Positions 27,748-34,870 of a stretch of 64,000 nucleotides of DNA are shown one piece after another. The notes below the pieces were generated by a model. That model had not been told where the DNA came from and ran no database searches. It saw only the letters and a list, made by a program, of their open reading frames with translations. Numbering within the stretch: the first letter of the stretch is position 1; every line of letters starts with the position of its first letter. The translations under genes and the position numbers were made by a program. Source of the stretch: UBA1161 sp002311745 (GTDB lineage: Bacteria > Planctomycetota > Phycisphaerae > Tepidisphaerales > Tepidisphaeraceae); assembly GCA_050018415.1 (NCBI GenBank), contig JBEKAB010000010.1, positions 41,580 to 105,579 on the forward strand, read 5' to 3'.

Positions 27748-29160
27748 ATGCGGGTGTTGTTCCTGATCCTGGTCCTGACCATTTTCCCCGCCGCCCTGCG
27801 CGCCGACGATGAGGCCAACAAGGCCACGCCATTAAAGGAGGGCGTTGCGGCCACGGTCGCGACCGCCACCGAGGCCGACAAGTTTGAGTTCTCCCTCAGT
27901 GTGGACGATCACACGGTTGGCCAGTTGGACGTGCATGTCGAGCGCGCCTCGGGGGAGACGCCGCACGCGACCGTGTGCCTGTACGGCGGCGCCCACGGCG
28001 ACGACATGCTGTACACCTACCACGCCGACCGTGGCCTGGCCGACTATCGCTATTTCCCCGTGCTCGATCGGGGAACTTATCGCCTGACGATGGACATCTC
28101 CGATCCATCCACCAAGGGATCGTTGACGTTCTCGCGGCCGCAGCTGGAGGTGACCGACGCCGACCGCGCCGCGGCACTGGCGGCCATCGACAAAGGCACA
28201 GCGTGGCTCGCCCTTGGCAAGCCTGCCGACGCCGAAACCAACGTATACCCCGCGGCGGTCGAAAGCCTGGTGATGATGGCGCTGCAATCCGACCGTTCCG
28301 GCAAATACCGCAAGACGGTCGATGACGTCTTCGTCCCCTGGCTCAAGGAGCAGTTCCAGGAGCATCCCGACGTGCTCTGGGAGGGCAAGCCGGTGGCGGG
28401 GATCAACGAAGGGATGTACTCGCACGCGATCGCCACGCTGGCGTTGACCGAGGTCGCCGCCGACAACCCCACCGCCCGCGATTTGGCCGGGAAGGGCGCC
28501 GCCTATCTCTTGGCCGCACAGCGCACGGACCGCCGCCCCGACCCATGGGGCCCTGTCTCCCGCGACCAACCGGACTTCGGCGGGTGGCGCTATACGGCCG
28601 GCGGCCCCGACAGCGACCTCTCTGTCACCGGATGGTGCGCCGTCGCCCTGACCGCCTGCGCCAGCATCGGCGTCGCCCCGCCGTCGATGCGCCAGGCCCT
28701 CGACGACGCCATCAACTTCGCGCGCCGCTGCCAGAGCCCCAAGGGCTTCAGCTACACGCCGATGGACCGCGGTCCCGGTTCCATCCGCGATTCCATCGGC
28801 GCCCTGCTGCTCACCCTTGATGGCGCCACAGACAACATCCTCGACCTGGCCGACGACGCCCTCGACCGCGAACTCTTCGCCGGCACCCAAGCCGAGCGCG
28901 GCGAAGACAACCCCCTCTATTTCGCCTATTACTGCACCCGCCTGCATTACCTCCGCGGCGAATTCCCCTGGCTCGCTTGGCGCACCACCGCCATCCGCCA
29001 ACTCCTCAAGCTCCAGCAGCCCAATGGCTCCTGGACCTGCTACGGCTCCGAAAAAGCCGAAGTCAACGACCGCTTTGCCACCGCCGTGTCGGTCCTGGTG
29101 CTGCGCATGTGCCTCAACGACGTACCGGATTATCTCAAGCAGCAGGCGAAGGGGTTTTGA
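27748..29160 (+). CDS. secreted alpha/alpha-toroid (prenyltransferase/squalene-cyclase-like) protein (cargo gene 4)
   Basis: 470 residues with signal peptide MRVLFLILVLTIFPAALRA. A short beta-rich N-domain (to about residue 120) is followed by repeats typical of the terpenoid-cyclase/prenyltransferase toroid: AIDKGTAWLALG, YPAAVESLVMMAL, GMYSHAIATLALTEVA, SDLSVTGWCAVALTACAS, IRDSIGALLLTL, QLLKLQQPNGSWTCYG, RFATAVSVLVLRM. Catalytic DxDD-type cyclase motifs are absent, so a binding or scaffold role is more likely. ATG 27748 chosen by signal peptide; longer in-frame readings lack one. Confidence 0.65.
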   Translation: MRVLFLILVLTIFPAALRADDEANKATPLKEGVAATVATATEADKFEFSLSVDDHTVGQLDVHVERASGETPHATVCLYGGAHGDDMLYTYHADRGLADYRYFPVLDRGTYRLTMDISDPSTKGSLTFSRPQLEVTDADRAAALAAIDKGTAWLALGKPADAETNVYPAAVESLVMMALQSDRSGKYRKTVDDVFVPWLKEQFQEHPDVLWEGKPVAGINEGMYSHAIATLALTEVAADNPTARDLAGKGAAYLLAAQRTDRRPDPWGPVSRDQPDFGGWRYTAGGPDSDLSVTGWCAVALTACASIGVAPPSMRQALDDAINFARRCQSPKGFSYTPMDRGPGSIRDSIGALLLTLDGATDNILDLADDALDRELFAGTQAERGEDNPLYFAYYCTRLHYLRGEFPWLAWRTTAIRQLLKLQQPNGSWTCYGSEKAEVNDRFATAVSVLVLRMCLNDVPDYLKQQAKGF

Positions 29161-29407
29161 ACGGCGTCCCTCACGCCACCGGCCGGCCCAACCGGCCATG
29201 CAAGTTCAGCTCGGCGGCGATGCCTTGCATGGCCGCCAGGACATTGCCGACGTGCTCCCACAGTTCCAGCTTTCCTGCGAAGCACGCCTGACTGAACGCC
29301 TTCTCCTTCCACTTCTTCTTCACCGACTTGACCTCGACCTCGCGGATGTCTTCTTGAACCGCTTCTCGATCTCCTCGAACTTCGTGTGCACTGCGTCAAC
29401 AACACTC
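29161..29407 (-). other. coding remnant inside the mobile unit
   Basis: No intact gene. Read on the minus strand, about 70 codons (roughly 29380 down to 29161) give a plausible protein C-terminus with KKKWKEKAFSQACFAGKL and LWEHVGNVLAAMQGIAAEL, lacking a start. It is likely the tail of a gene cut during assembly of the unit. Family not recognised. Confidence 0.35.
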
Positions 29408-29566
29408 CTACCCAGACGGCACTGGATTCCGCCGCTTCCAGGTATAAAAGGAACCTTGGGTCATTCGTCGTTCCAGGCAGTAGGCTGCCACGGTGAGCCC
29501 GCTGGACTGCTGCCCGTCAATGATCTGGCGCCACTCTTCGGCGCCCGGATGATACGATTTGCTCAT
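29408..29566 (-). pseudogene. truncated IS66-type TnpA-like protein (right copy)
   Basis: 52 codons from ATG 29566: MSKSYHPGAEEWRQIIDG, SSGLTVAAYCLERRM, GSFYTWKRRN, then a stop. This is the helix-turn-helix start of the small accessory protein of IS66-type elements (EWRxII...SGLxxxxYCxxxxxxxxxFYxWKRR). The remainder of the IS is missing. It lies just inside the right terminal repeat. Confidence 0.7.
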
Positions 29567-29596
29567 ATCCGCAAGCATGCCAGCCAGCCCTATCAG

Positions 29597-29626
29597 AAAA
29601 AAAGATGCGGTCTACGTATCGGACAC
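29597..29626 (-). repeat. terminal inverted repeat, right
   Basis: Perfect reverse complement of 21157-21186 over 30 bases. Abuts the right target-site copy ACCAGAAC at 29627-29634. Confidence 0.85.
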
Positions 29627-29672
29627 ACCAGAACAGTGCGGGGCGTCGGCGTGGGGTGGCAGCGGAGGTCAT
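29627..29672 (-). pseudogene. 5' fragment of the split zinc-ribbon gene
   Basis: From ATG 29672 the DNA matches the start of the intact paralogue (30517) closely: ATGACC, then CCCCACGCCGACGCCCCGCACTG. A one-base insertion near the start shifts the frame, so it is decayed. It stops exactly at the target duplication next to the mobile unit. Its continuation is the gene piece ending at 21156. Confidence 0.7.
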
Positions 29673-29704
29673 GGGCAGGTCCGCCGACCGCACGGCCGGC
29701 GCAT

Positions 29705-30517
29705 TCACGGCAGGATCTTAGAAAACGCCCACGGAATTCCCAAGGGCAGCGCCAAGAACAGGACGATATTGCAGACGGCCAGCGTAAGGCCGGTGGCCCA
29801 GCATCGCACGATTGAGCAGCGGAGAACGCTTTTGAGCAAAACCGCGGCTGCCACGCCGTGGAAAAGACCTACGGCGAGCGATACCACGGAAGCCATCCCG
29901 TACATAATGATAAAACCGATGATCGCCTTGCCCACGACCGGGGAGGGGGATCCATGCAGCAGGAGCAGGCCGAAGCCGGTGAACAAGATCGGGAACACGG
30001 GCAAGGCCATCAAGGACGCGGAGGCGTAATAGCTCAAGGCGATGGCTCGGTGTTGGCGCGTCATACCAAGTTCGCGCGAGTGATAAAAGAGGCCGGGCAG
30101 GCCGGTGATGGCAAACAAATACAGCCAGAATCCCAATGCCGGGAGGATGCAGCCCGTGAGCCAATTGGAATCCCAAGACAGACCTCCACACAAGAAATAA
30201 CTCAGAAGCACCAGCAGGGCCAAAGTGGGGAGCCAGGCGATGAGGATACTGACATGACGAAATTTCCGGGCGTCGGTGAAGTTGATCGAACGGTTCATCT
30301 CCTCGGCGATGCGCTCGGGGCGAAGCACGACGGTGCGGAAAAAGGCGCGGATGCGGCCGATGCGGCGGCGATGGGTCCAGGGGATGCGCGATTCGGCCGG
30401 GGCGGCGCGGTCGATGGCCAGGCCGCATTCGGGGCAGTGCTCGGAGTCGATGCCGAAAAGGTTGTAGCCGCAGCCCGGACAGTGCGGGGCGTCGGCGTGG
30501 GGTGACGCGGTGGTCAT
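29705..30517 (-). CDS. zinc-ribbon multi-pass membrane protein (intact paralogue)
   Basis: 270 residues. N-terminal zinc ribbon HCPGCGYNLFG...HCPECGLAID (two CxxC pairs), the linker SRIPWTHRRRIGRIRAFFRT, then about six hydrophobic helices. ATG 30517 is preceded by GGGTGGG. It lies directly upstream, on the same strand, of the split paralogue, so the two were a tandem duplicate pair. Function unknown; I see no enzymatic motif. Confidence 0.65.
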   Translation of the reverse strand: MTTASPHADAPHCPGCGYNLFGIDSEHCPECGLAIDRAAPAESRIPWTHRRRIGRIRAFFRTVVLRPERIAEEMNRSINFTDARKFRHVSILIAWLPTLALLVLLSYFLCGGLSWDSNWLTGCILPALGFWLYLFAITGLPGLFYHSRELGMTRQHRAIALSYYASASLMALPVFPILFTGFGLLLLHGSPSPVVGKAIIGFIIMYGMASVVSLAVGLFHGVAAAVLLKSVLRCSIVRCWATGLTLAVCNIVLFLALPLGIPWAFSKILP

Positions 30518-30547
30518 GGGCAGACCCACCCTTTGGCGGGCCGACCA

Positions 30548-30829
30548 CTATTTGGTCAGTTCGTCCAGGAGCTTGTCAACCGCCCCGTCGAGCTTCTTGC
30601 CGTTCTGATCGTAGGTACCGGCCTCGATCTGCTGGCGAACCTCGGCAACCTTGTCCGCGCGAATGTCGTTGGATTTCAGAACCGTAAGCAAGTGGCTGAC
30701 GCCGGACAATTCCAATTTGTCCGTGGCCCGCATGGGCGTGGGAGCGTCGGATGGAATTTGCTTGTGAACGGGCTGGGTGACGGTCTTTTGAACCGGCGTG
30801 GTTCCGGCAACGTTGTCAATCTGGCTCAT
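30548..30829 (-). CDS. flgM: FlgM-like anti-sigma-28 factor
   Basis: 93 residues. The C-terminal half DKLELSGVSHLLTVLKSNDIRADKVAEVRQQIEAGTYD...LDGAVDKLLDEL is the sigma-28-binding region of FlgM; the N-terminal half is disordered, as expected. ATG 30829 has GGGGAG six bases upstream. FlgM holds sigma-28 inactive until the flagellar hook is complete. No other flagellar gene is in the window. Confidence 0.8.
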   Translation of the reverse strand: MSQIDNVAGTTPVQKTVTQPVHKQIPSDAPTPMRATDKLELSGVSHLLTVLKSNDIRADKVAEVRQQIEAGTYDQNGKKLDGAVDKLLDELTK

Positions 30830-31171
30830 GATCGGCTCCCCGGTTGGCGACTGAGCGTCGAGGAAATCTGGCGAACTCGACCGGGACGAACTGGCGACTC
30901 CATCGCCAACACTCATCCCTTCGATCAGTCTCGCCAACCCTATCGACTGCTTCCAAACAACAGCTTGAAGTCGATGAGGAAATCTGAAATGTCGTCTAAG
31001 TTATGTTTGGATACGTACTTGCGCGATACTCGCCCTTGCAGGCGCAAGAATTTCCAGTTTTTTGGGTCGATTTGTTCCTGTAAAAATATTACCCATTTCG
31101 TGCATGTTATCCACTTTAACAAAGATTGCCTTATGTCAGATCGGTTTGCAGCGTATTACCGGACGGGTGGG
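30830..31171. other. 342-base intergenic region, AT-richer
   Basis: No gene supported. The part next to flgM repeats CTGGCGA/TTGGCGA several times. The part from about 30960 is noticeably AT-richer than the surroundings. It should carry the flgM promoter; I see no confident sigma-28 consensus. Confidence 0.45.
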
Positions 31172-32311
31172 TTAGCGGACCAAGCTTTTTCCCAGGAGGA
31201 TGGCTTCGGTCAGGCGCTGGGTCATCATGGGGTTTCGGAAGACCAGTGGGAGCAGGAATCGCAGGTTTTGTTGCGGGCCGCGGAGGTAATCGCCCAGGGT
31301 GGTTCGCCAGGTGTGGCGATAGGGATGCAGAGCGTCCTGGAGATGCGGGGCGTGCAAGGCCTTTCGCATTACCTCGACGGCGAAAAGGGCCGACCAGCAG
31401 TTGGGGTAGACGTCCTCCGCGCAGGCGGAGTAGAAGCCGCCGGCCGGGCCGATGACCAGGGTGCGATTGGCCACGCCCTCGCCCGTGAGGGCGCCGGCCA
31501 GGGGAAGCTTGGCCGAAACCAGTTGCCGCTGCGTCAATCGGATTGATGGCGGCTTGAGAATGCCGTGCTGGTGCAACAGGGCGATCCACGCCTCGATTGT
31601 CTCCAGGGGATCGTGCTGGTCGTGCAACGGCTGGCTGAGGCAAAGCTGCAGGCTTGAGCCGTGGGCCAGCATCCAGCCCCAACAGAGGGAGTCATTCAAA
31701 TCCAAGCTCATGGGCAGCAGCGGCCGGCCGGCGGGTTCGACTTGCGTGCGCGAGGGCAGGCCGGTAAGCGTGTAGCGGTGAATGACCTGGGCATCCCATG
31801 GCTCGGCCAGTCCCAGGGCGCGGGCCTGGTCCTGCGGCAGAACGCCGCCGACGATGATCGCCTTGGGGCGCATGCTCCGGCAGCCGAGGGTTAGGTCCAC
31901 GCCTTGCTCATCGAGACGGTGGATGTGAAGGTCCGGGGCCCTGAGCAGGAGCACGCCGGCCCGCTCGGCCAAGCGGATGATTTCCCGCCGCAGGGGCTGG
32001 AACGCGGTGACCAGCGCCAACGCGGATTTGCCGCGATATTCGCTGGCGAGGGCCGGCTTCTCGCCCAGGAAGCGCAGGCCGTAGACGGCGGTCAAATCCA
32101 GTTTGCGGCGCAGGGGGTGGACAAGAGGGTGCAGATCGAAAAAAGCCGGATTGACCAGGACCAGGCGATCCGGAGGCAGAGGATCGGGCAAAGGGGCGTG
32201 GACGACGCGGATGGAGGCGGATTTTTGTCGCAGCAGTGCCGCGGCCAAATAGGCGGAGGGATGATCGCCTAGAACCAGGACATCGGGCTCGGGGTCGCTT
32301 GGGCGGGGCAT
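31172..32311 (-). CDS. FAD-dependent oxidoreductase-like protein
   Basis: 379 residues. The N-terminus VLVLGDHPSAYLAAALLRQK has the spacing of a Rossmann FAD-binding motif, but the second and third glycines are replaced. The C-terminal block TLVIGPAGGFYSACAEDVYPNCWSALFAVEVMRKAL resembles the second FAD motif (GD-x-G) of geranylgeranyl-reductase/monooxygenase families, again with GP instead of GD. A flavoprotein of altered or lost activity is possible. Start ATG 32311; in-frame TTG 32344 is less likely. Confidence 0.55.
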   Translation of the reverse strand: MPRPSDPEPDVLVLGDHPSAYLAAALLRQKSASIRVVHAPLPDPLPPDRLVLVNPAFFDLHPLVHPLRRKLDLTAVYGLRFLGEKPALASEYRGKSALALVTAFQPLRREIIRLAERAGVLLLRAPDLHIHRLDEQGVDLTLGCRSMRPKAIIVGGVLPQDQARALGLAEPWDAQVIHRYTLTGLPSRTQVEPAGRPLLPMSLDLNDSLCWGWMLAHGSSLQLCLSQPLHDQHDPLETIEAWIALLHQHGILKPPSIRLTQRQLVSAKLPLAGALTGEGVANRTLVIGPAGGFYSACAEDVYPNCWSALFAVEVMRKALHAPHLQDALHPYRHTWRTTLGDYLRGPQQNLRFLLPLVFRNPMMTQRLTEAILLGKSLVR

Positions 32312-32342
32312 GAGTTCTCGGTCTGCCGGATTCTCGTAATCC

Positions 32343-32402
32343 AACTAGCAACTAGCAACCAGCAACTAGCAACTTCCTCCAGCAACTTGCAACTAGCAAC
32401 TG
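32343..32402. repeat. word repeat (TAGCAAC/CAGCAAC heptamers)
   Basis: Eight near-tandem copies of (T/C)AGCAAC with small interruptions, between the divergent flavoprotein and HAD genes. Same words as at 18997-19080 and 49430-49459. Confidence 0.7.
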
Positions 32403-32421
32403 CTTTGATACTTTTCGGCCC

Positions 32422-33120
32422 ATGTCGCCATGGCCGTCGGCGGTGCTCTTCGATTTTGACGGGGTGATCGTCAACAGCGAGCCGCTGCACTTCTACGCAT
32501 TTGGCAAGGTCCTCGCGGGTGAAAAAATCGACCTGAGCGAGCGGGAGTATTACCAGGAATTGATCGGGTTCGACGACCGCGGGGCCTTCAAGCACGCGTT
32601 TGCCAATCGCGGGATGCCGCTGGAGCCCAAGACGCTGTTGCGGCTGATGGCGCGCAAGAGCGAGGTGATGATGGAACTGATCGAGGGGAAGAAATACCAG
32701 GCGTTGCCGGGGGCACAGGAGTTGGTGCGGGGATTGTGGCGGAATTATCCCCTGGGGATCTGCTCGGGGGCGCTGCGCGAGGAAGTGGAGGCGATGCTGG
32801 AGGGGGTCGGTTTGCGGGATTGCTTCGGGGTGATCGTGGCCGCTGAGGACGTGACGGCGGGCAAGCCCGACCCGCAGGGGTATCTGCTGTGCGTCAAGCT
32901 GATCTCGCAGAAAATCAAGAAGGCGCTGCGGCCGGAGGACTGCCTGGTGGTGGAAGATGCGCCCAAGGTGATCGCATCGGTCAAGTCGGCCGGGTTTCGG
33001 GTTTTGGGCGTGGCCAGCTCGCATCCGATCCAGGAGCTCAAGGAAGCGGATTGGGCGGTGGCGTCGCTACAACCGCAGGAAGTGGCCCAGCGGCTTGGGC
33101 AACTGAAATTGGGAATATGA
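32422..33120 (+). CDS. HAD-superfamily phosphatase / beta-phosphoglucomutase-like
   Basis: 232 residues. HAD motif I DFDGVIVNSE (nucleophile Asp), a helical cap, motif II in ICSGA, motif III Lys in AGKPDPQGY, and motif IV VVEDAPKVIASVKSAGFRVLGV. Cap size fits the beta-phosphoglucomutase/phosphoglycolate phosphatase subgroup. Substrate not determinable. Followed by a strong hairpin. Confidence 0.87.
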   Translation: MSPWPSAVLFDFDGVIVNSEPLHFYAFGKVLAGEKIDLSEREYYQELIGFDDRGAFKHAFANRGMPLEPKTLLRLMARKSEVMMELIEGKKYQALPGAQELVRGLWRNYPLGICSGALREEVEAMLEGVGLRDCFGVIVAAEDVTAGKPDPQGYLLCVKLISQKIKKALRPEDCLVVEDAPKVIASVKSAGFRVLGVASSHPIQELKEADWAVASLQPQEVAQRLGQLKLGI

Positions 33121-33140
33121 AAAAAATTAGGAAAGCAAGA

Positions 33141-33166
33141 AGCCCAGGGAGGAAGCTCCCTGGGCT
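33141..33166. terminator. intrinsic terminator, 11-bp perfect stem
   Basis: AGCCCAGGGAG, loop GAAG, CTCCCTGGGCT. It lies between the convergent HAD and TPR-lipoprotein genes. The minus-strand side leads into a T-rich stretch (complement of GAAAAAAATTAGG), so it mainly suits the TPR gene but may work both ways. Confidence 0.8.
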
Positions 33167-33191
33167 TCGGGGCGAGCGTTTGATGCAAAGG

Positions 33192-34007
33192 TCAGTCGTG
33201 CGGCGAGGGATTAGTTGGGTCCTGAGCCGGCGTGATCGTGTGCGCTGCCGGCGTGCTCAAAGAGGGATCGGCAAGGCCGGACGGGGGCAGCGTCTTGGGG
33301 GCCCTGTTTTGCACCAATAGACCCGGCCCGGGCTCCATGCCGGCGCGGCGCAGGGCGGCATCCACATCCTTGTCGCCGGGATTGAGCCGATAGGCGTCGC
33401 GCAACACGAGGGATGCCTCCTGCATCTGCCCAAGCTGCTCGAGATACAGGCCCAGCTCTTTCTGCACGGCGAAGTTTTCGGGATTGAGGTGGATGGAGCG
33501 GTGGTATTCGTCCATGGCCGAGTCGGCGTCGCCGCGGTAGCGGAAGACGCGGCCCAACAGCCAATACTGCTCGTCGGATTTTTGGTCGGAGGCGGTTTTG
33601 ACGAGCAAATCGGTCTCGGTGTTGGCCGGATCGTACTGAGCGATCACGTGGGCGAGGCGGTCGAACAACTTGGCGTAGAGGTCGGGATTGAAGCGGACGG
33701 AATTCTGATCGGGCATGAGGTGCAGGCCGGTTTTGTAGGCGTTGATCGCCTCGTGATAGGAACGGGTCTGCTCGTAGCAGAGGCCCAGCCAGTATTCGGA
33801 TTCGGGGTCCATGGGGTCCTGCCGCACGGCGTTGCGGAAGGAGCCGGCGGCCTCGGCATAGCGGCCGTCGTTGTATTGGCCGATGCCGGCACGCTTGGAA
33901 TCCTGGGCGTAGGTCAGAAGGTCACTGCCGCAACCGGATAGCGACAGAAGCAAGCTGGCCCCGCCGGCCAGCACGATGCATTGCATGATTCGAATGGCTG
34001 ATTTCAC
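33192..34007 (-). CDS. TPR-repeat lipoprotein
   Basis: 271 residues. Signal peptide with lipobox LSGC near residue 26, then tetratricopeptide units: IGQYNDGRYAEAAGSFRNAVRQDPMDPESEYWLGLCY, SYHEAINAYKTGLHLMP, YWLLGRVFRYRGDADSAMDEYHRSIHLNP, GLYLEQLGQMQEASLVLRDAYRLNP. The tail is Pro-rich. GTG 34007 is favoured because GGAGG lies 6 bases before it, better than ATG 34019. Likely a periplasmic scaffold; partner unknown. Confidence 0.75.
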   Translation of the reverse strand: MKSAIRIMQCIVLAGGASLLLSLSGCGSDLLTYAQDSKRAGIGQYNDGRYAEAAGSFRNAVRQDPMDPESEYWLGLCYEQTRSYHEAINAYKTGLHLMPDQNSVRFNPDLYAKLFDRLAHVIAQYDPANTETDLLVKTASDQKSDEQYWLLGRVFRYRGDADSAMDEYHRSIHLNPENFAVQKELGLYLEQLGQMQEASLVLRDAYRLNPGDKDVDAALRRAGMEPGPGLLVQNRAPKTLPPSGLADPSLSTPAAHTITPAQDPTNPSPHD

Positions 34008-34108
34008 GGCTACCTCCATGTAGCGTTGAAGGGGTGTCAGAATCCTCTGTTGGGATAGAAATTAACGATTTGCCGCGTAGATGCAAGGGCGCGCCGCCGT
34101 CTAGGGCA

Positions 34109-34855
34109 TCAAATCGCCTGGAAATCGTGGCGGCGGGGATCGGCCACGGCCAGGACCAGGGCGCTGATGGCGGCCGGCCGGGCATCTTCCAGGGCACGAG
34201 CCGCGGACTTGAGCGTGGCGGCGGTGGTCATCACGTCATCCACCAGGGTGAGGCGTTTGCCGCAGATTGGCTTGCCGTCGACCAAGCCAAAGGCGTTTCG
34301 CAGGTTCTGCTCGCGCTGAGCGCGGGCGTGGATGGCGGTCTGCGGGGGGGTGTTCTTGAGGCGGATGATGGGATGGACCAGGGGAATGCCTCGGCGACGA
34401 GCCAGGCGCCGGGCCAGGGCGTCGGCCTGGTTGTATCCCCGGGCGATCTGCCGCCTCCAGTAGAGCGGCACCGGCACCAGAACGTCGGTCTGGTCCAGCA
34501 GCCGCGCGACGCGAGGCTCGTCCAGCAGACGGTCAGCCAGGATTTCGGCCAGGGGCCAGCGGTGGTGGTATTTCATTTGGTGAATGAGGCTGCGCAGGGG
34601 ATCGCGGAAGGGTCCGAGGGCGACGATTTGGTCAAAAGGATGAAGGCCGCGGCCTTGGCAAAAGGGGCAGGCGGCTCCGGCGGGCAGGGGCACAGCGCAA
34701 CGGTCGCACGCCGCCGTCGCCGCCAACTCATCCAGGTCCGAGCGGCAGCCGGAGCAAAACGCGGTGTGATCCTGCAAAGCGGTTTGCCGGCAGCACACGC
34801 AACGGGGCGGGTAGATCAGGTCGACGGCGTCACGCAGCAGCCGGGTCAAAATCAC
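34109..34855 (-). CDS. comF: ComF-family phosphoribosyltransferase-like protein
   Basis: 248 residues. N-terminal double zinc finger (CVCC...CSGC, CDRC...CPFC), then a type I phosphoribosyltransferase fold with VPVPLYWRRQIARGYNQADALA and the PRPP loop RLTLVDDVMTTAATL. In naturally competent bacteria ComF helps DNA uptake, with a cytoplasmic role; here there is no competence context. Confidence 0.88.
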   Translation of the reverse strand: MILTRLLRDAVDLIYPPRCVCCRQTALQDHTAFCSGCRSDLDELAATAACDRCAVPLPAGAACPFCQGRGLHPFDQIVALGPFRDPLRSLIHQMKYHHRWPLAEILADRLLDEPRVARLLDQTDVLVPVPLYWRRQIARGYNQADALARRLARRRGIPLVHPIIRLKNTPPQTAIHARAQREQNLRNAFGLVDGKPICGKRLTLVDDVMTTAATLKSAARALEDARPAAISALVLAVADPRRHDFQAI

Positions 34856-34870
34856 GCCTGCATTGTAACG

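Larger units (their letters stand above)
21157..29626. mobile_element. 8.47-kb composite-transposon-like unit
   Basis: Both outer ends are the same 30 bases in inverted orientation (21157-21186 and 29597-29626), starting GTGTCCGATACGTAGACCGC and ending in seven T. Inward, both ends continue in similar sequence for about 70 more bases, including the first codons of the same small HTH transposition protein. Flanks carry an 8-bp near-identical duplication and the two halves of one gene in the correct order and orientation. Cargo is four genes for exported proteins. Both IS copies are eroded, so the unit is probably immobile now. IS family uncertain; IS66-like is suggested by the 8-bp duplication and the TnpA-like protein. 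Confidence 0.75.

Noticed and set aside
29130..29405. 91-codon minus-strand frame
   Set aside because: Arg/Gly-rich shadow; the neighbouring minus frame with KKKWKEKAFSQAC is the more protein-like reading, and even that lacks a start.
21157..29626. A single large IS with left and right ends
   Set aside because: Both ends carry the same end sequence and the same tnpA start in inverted orientation, so they are two copies of one end, not the two ends of one element.
32343..32402. CRISPR array
   Set aside because: Units are only 7-8 bases, nearly contiguous, with no unique spacers and no cas genes.
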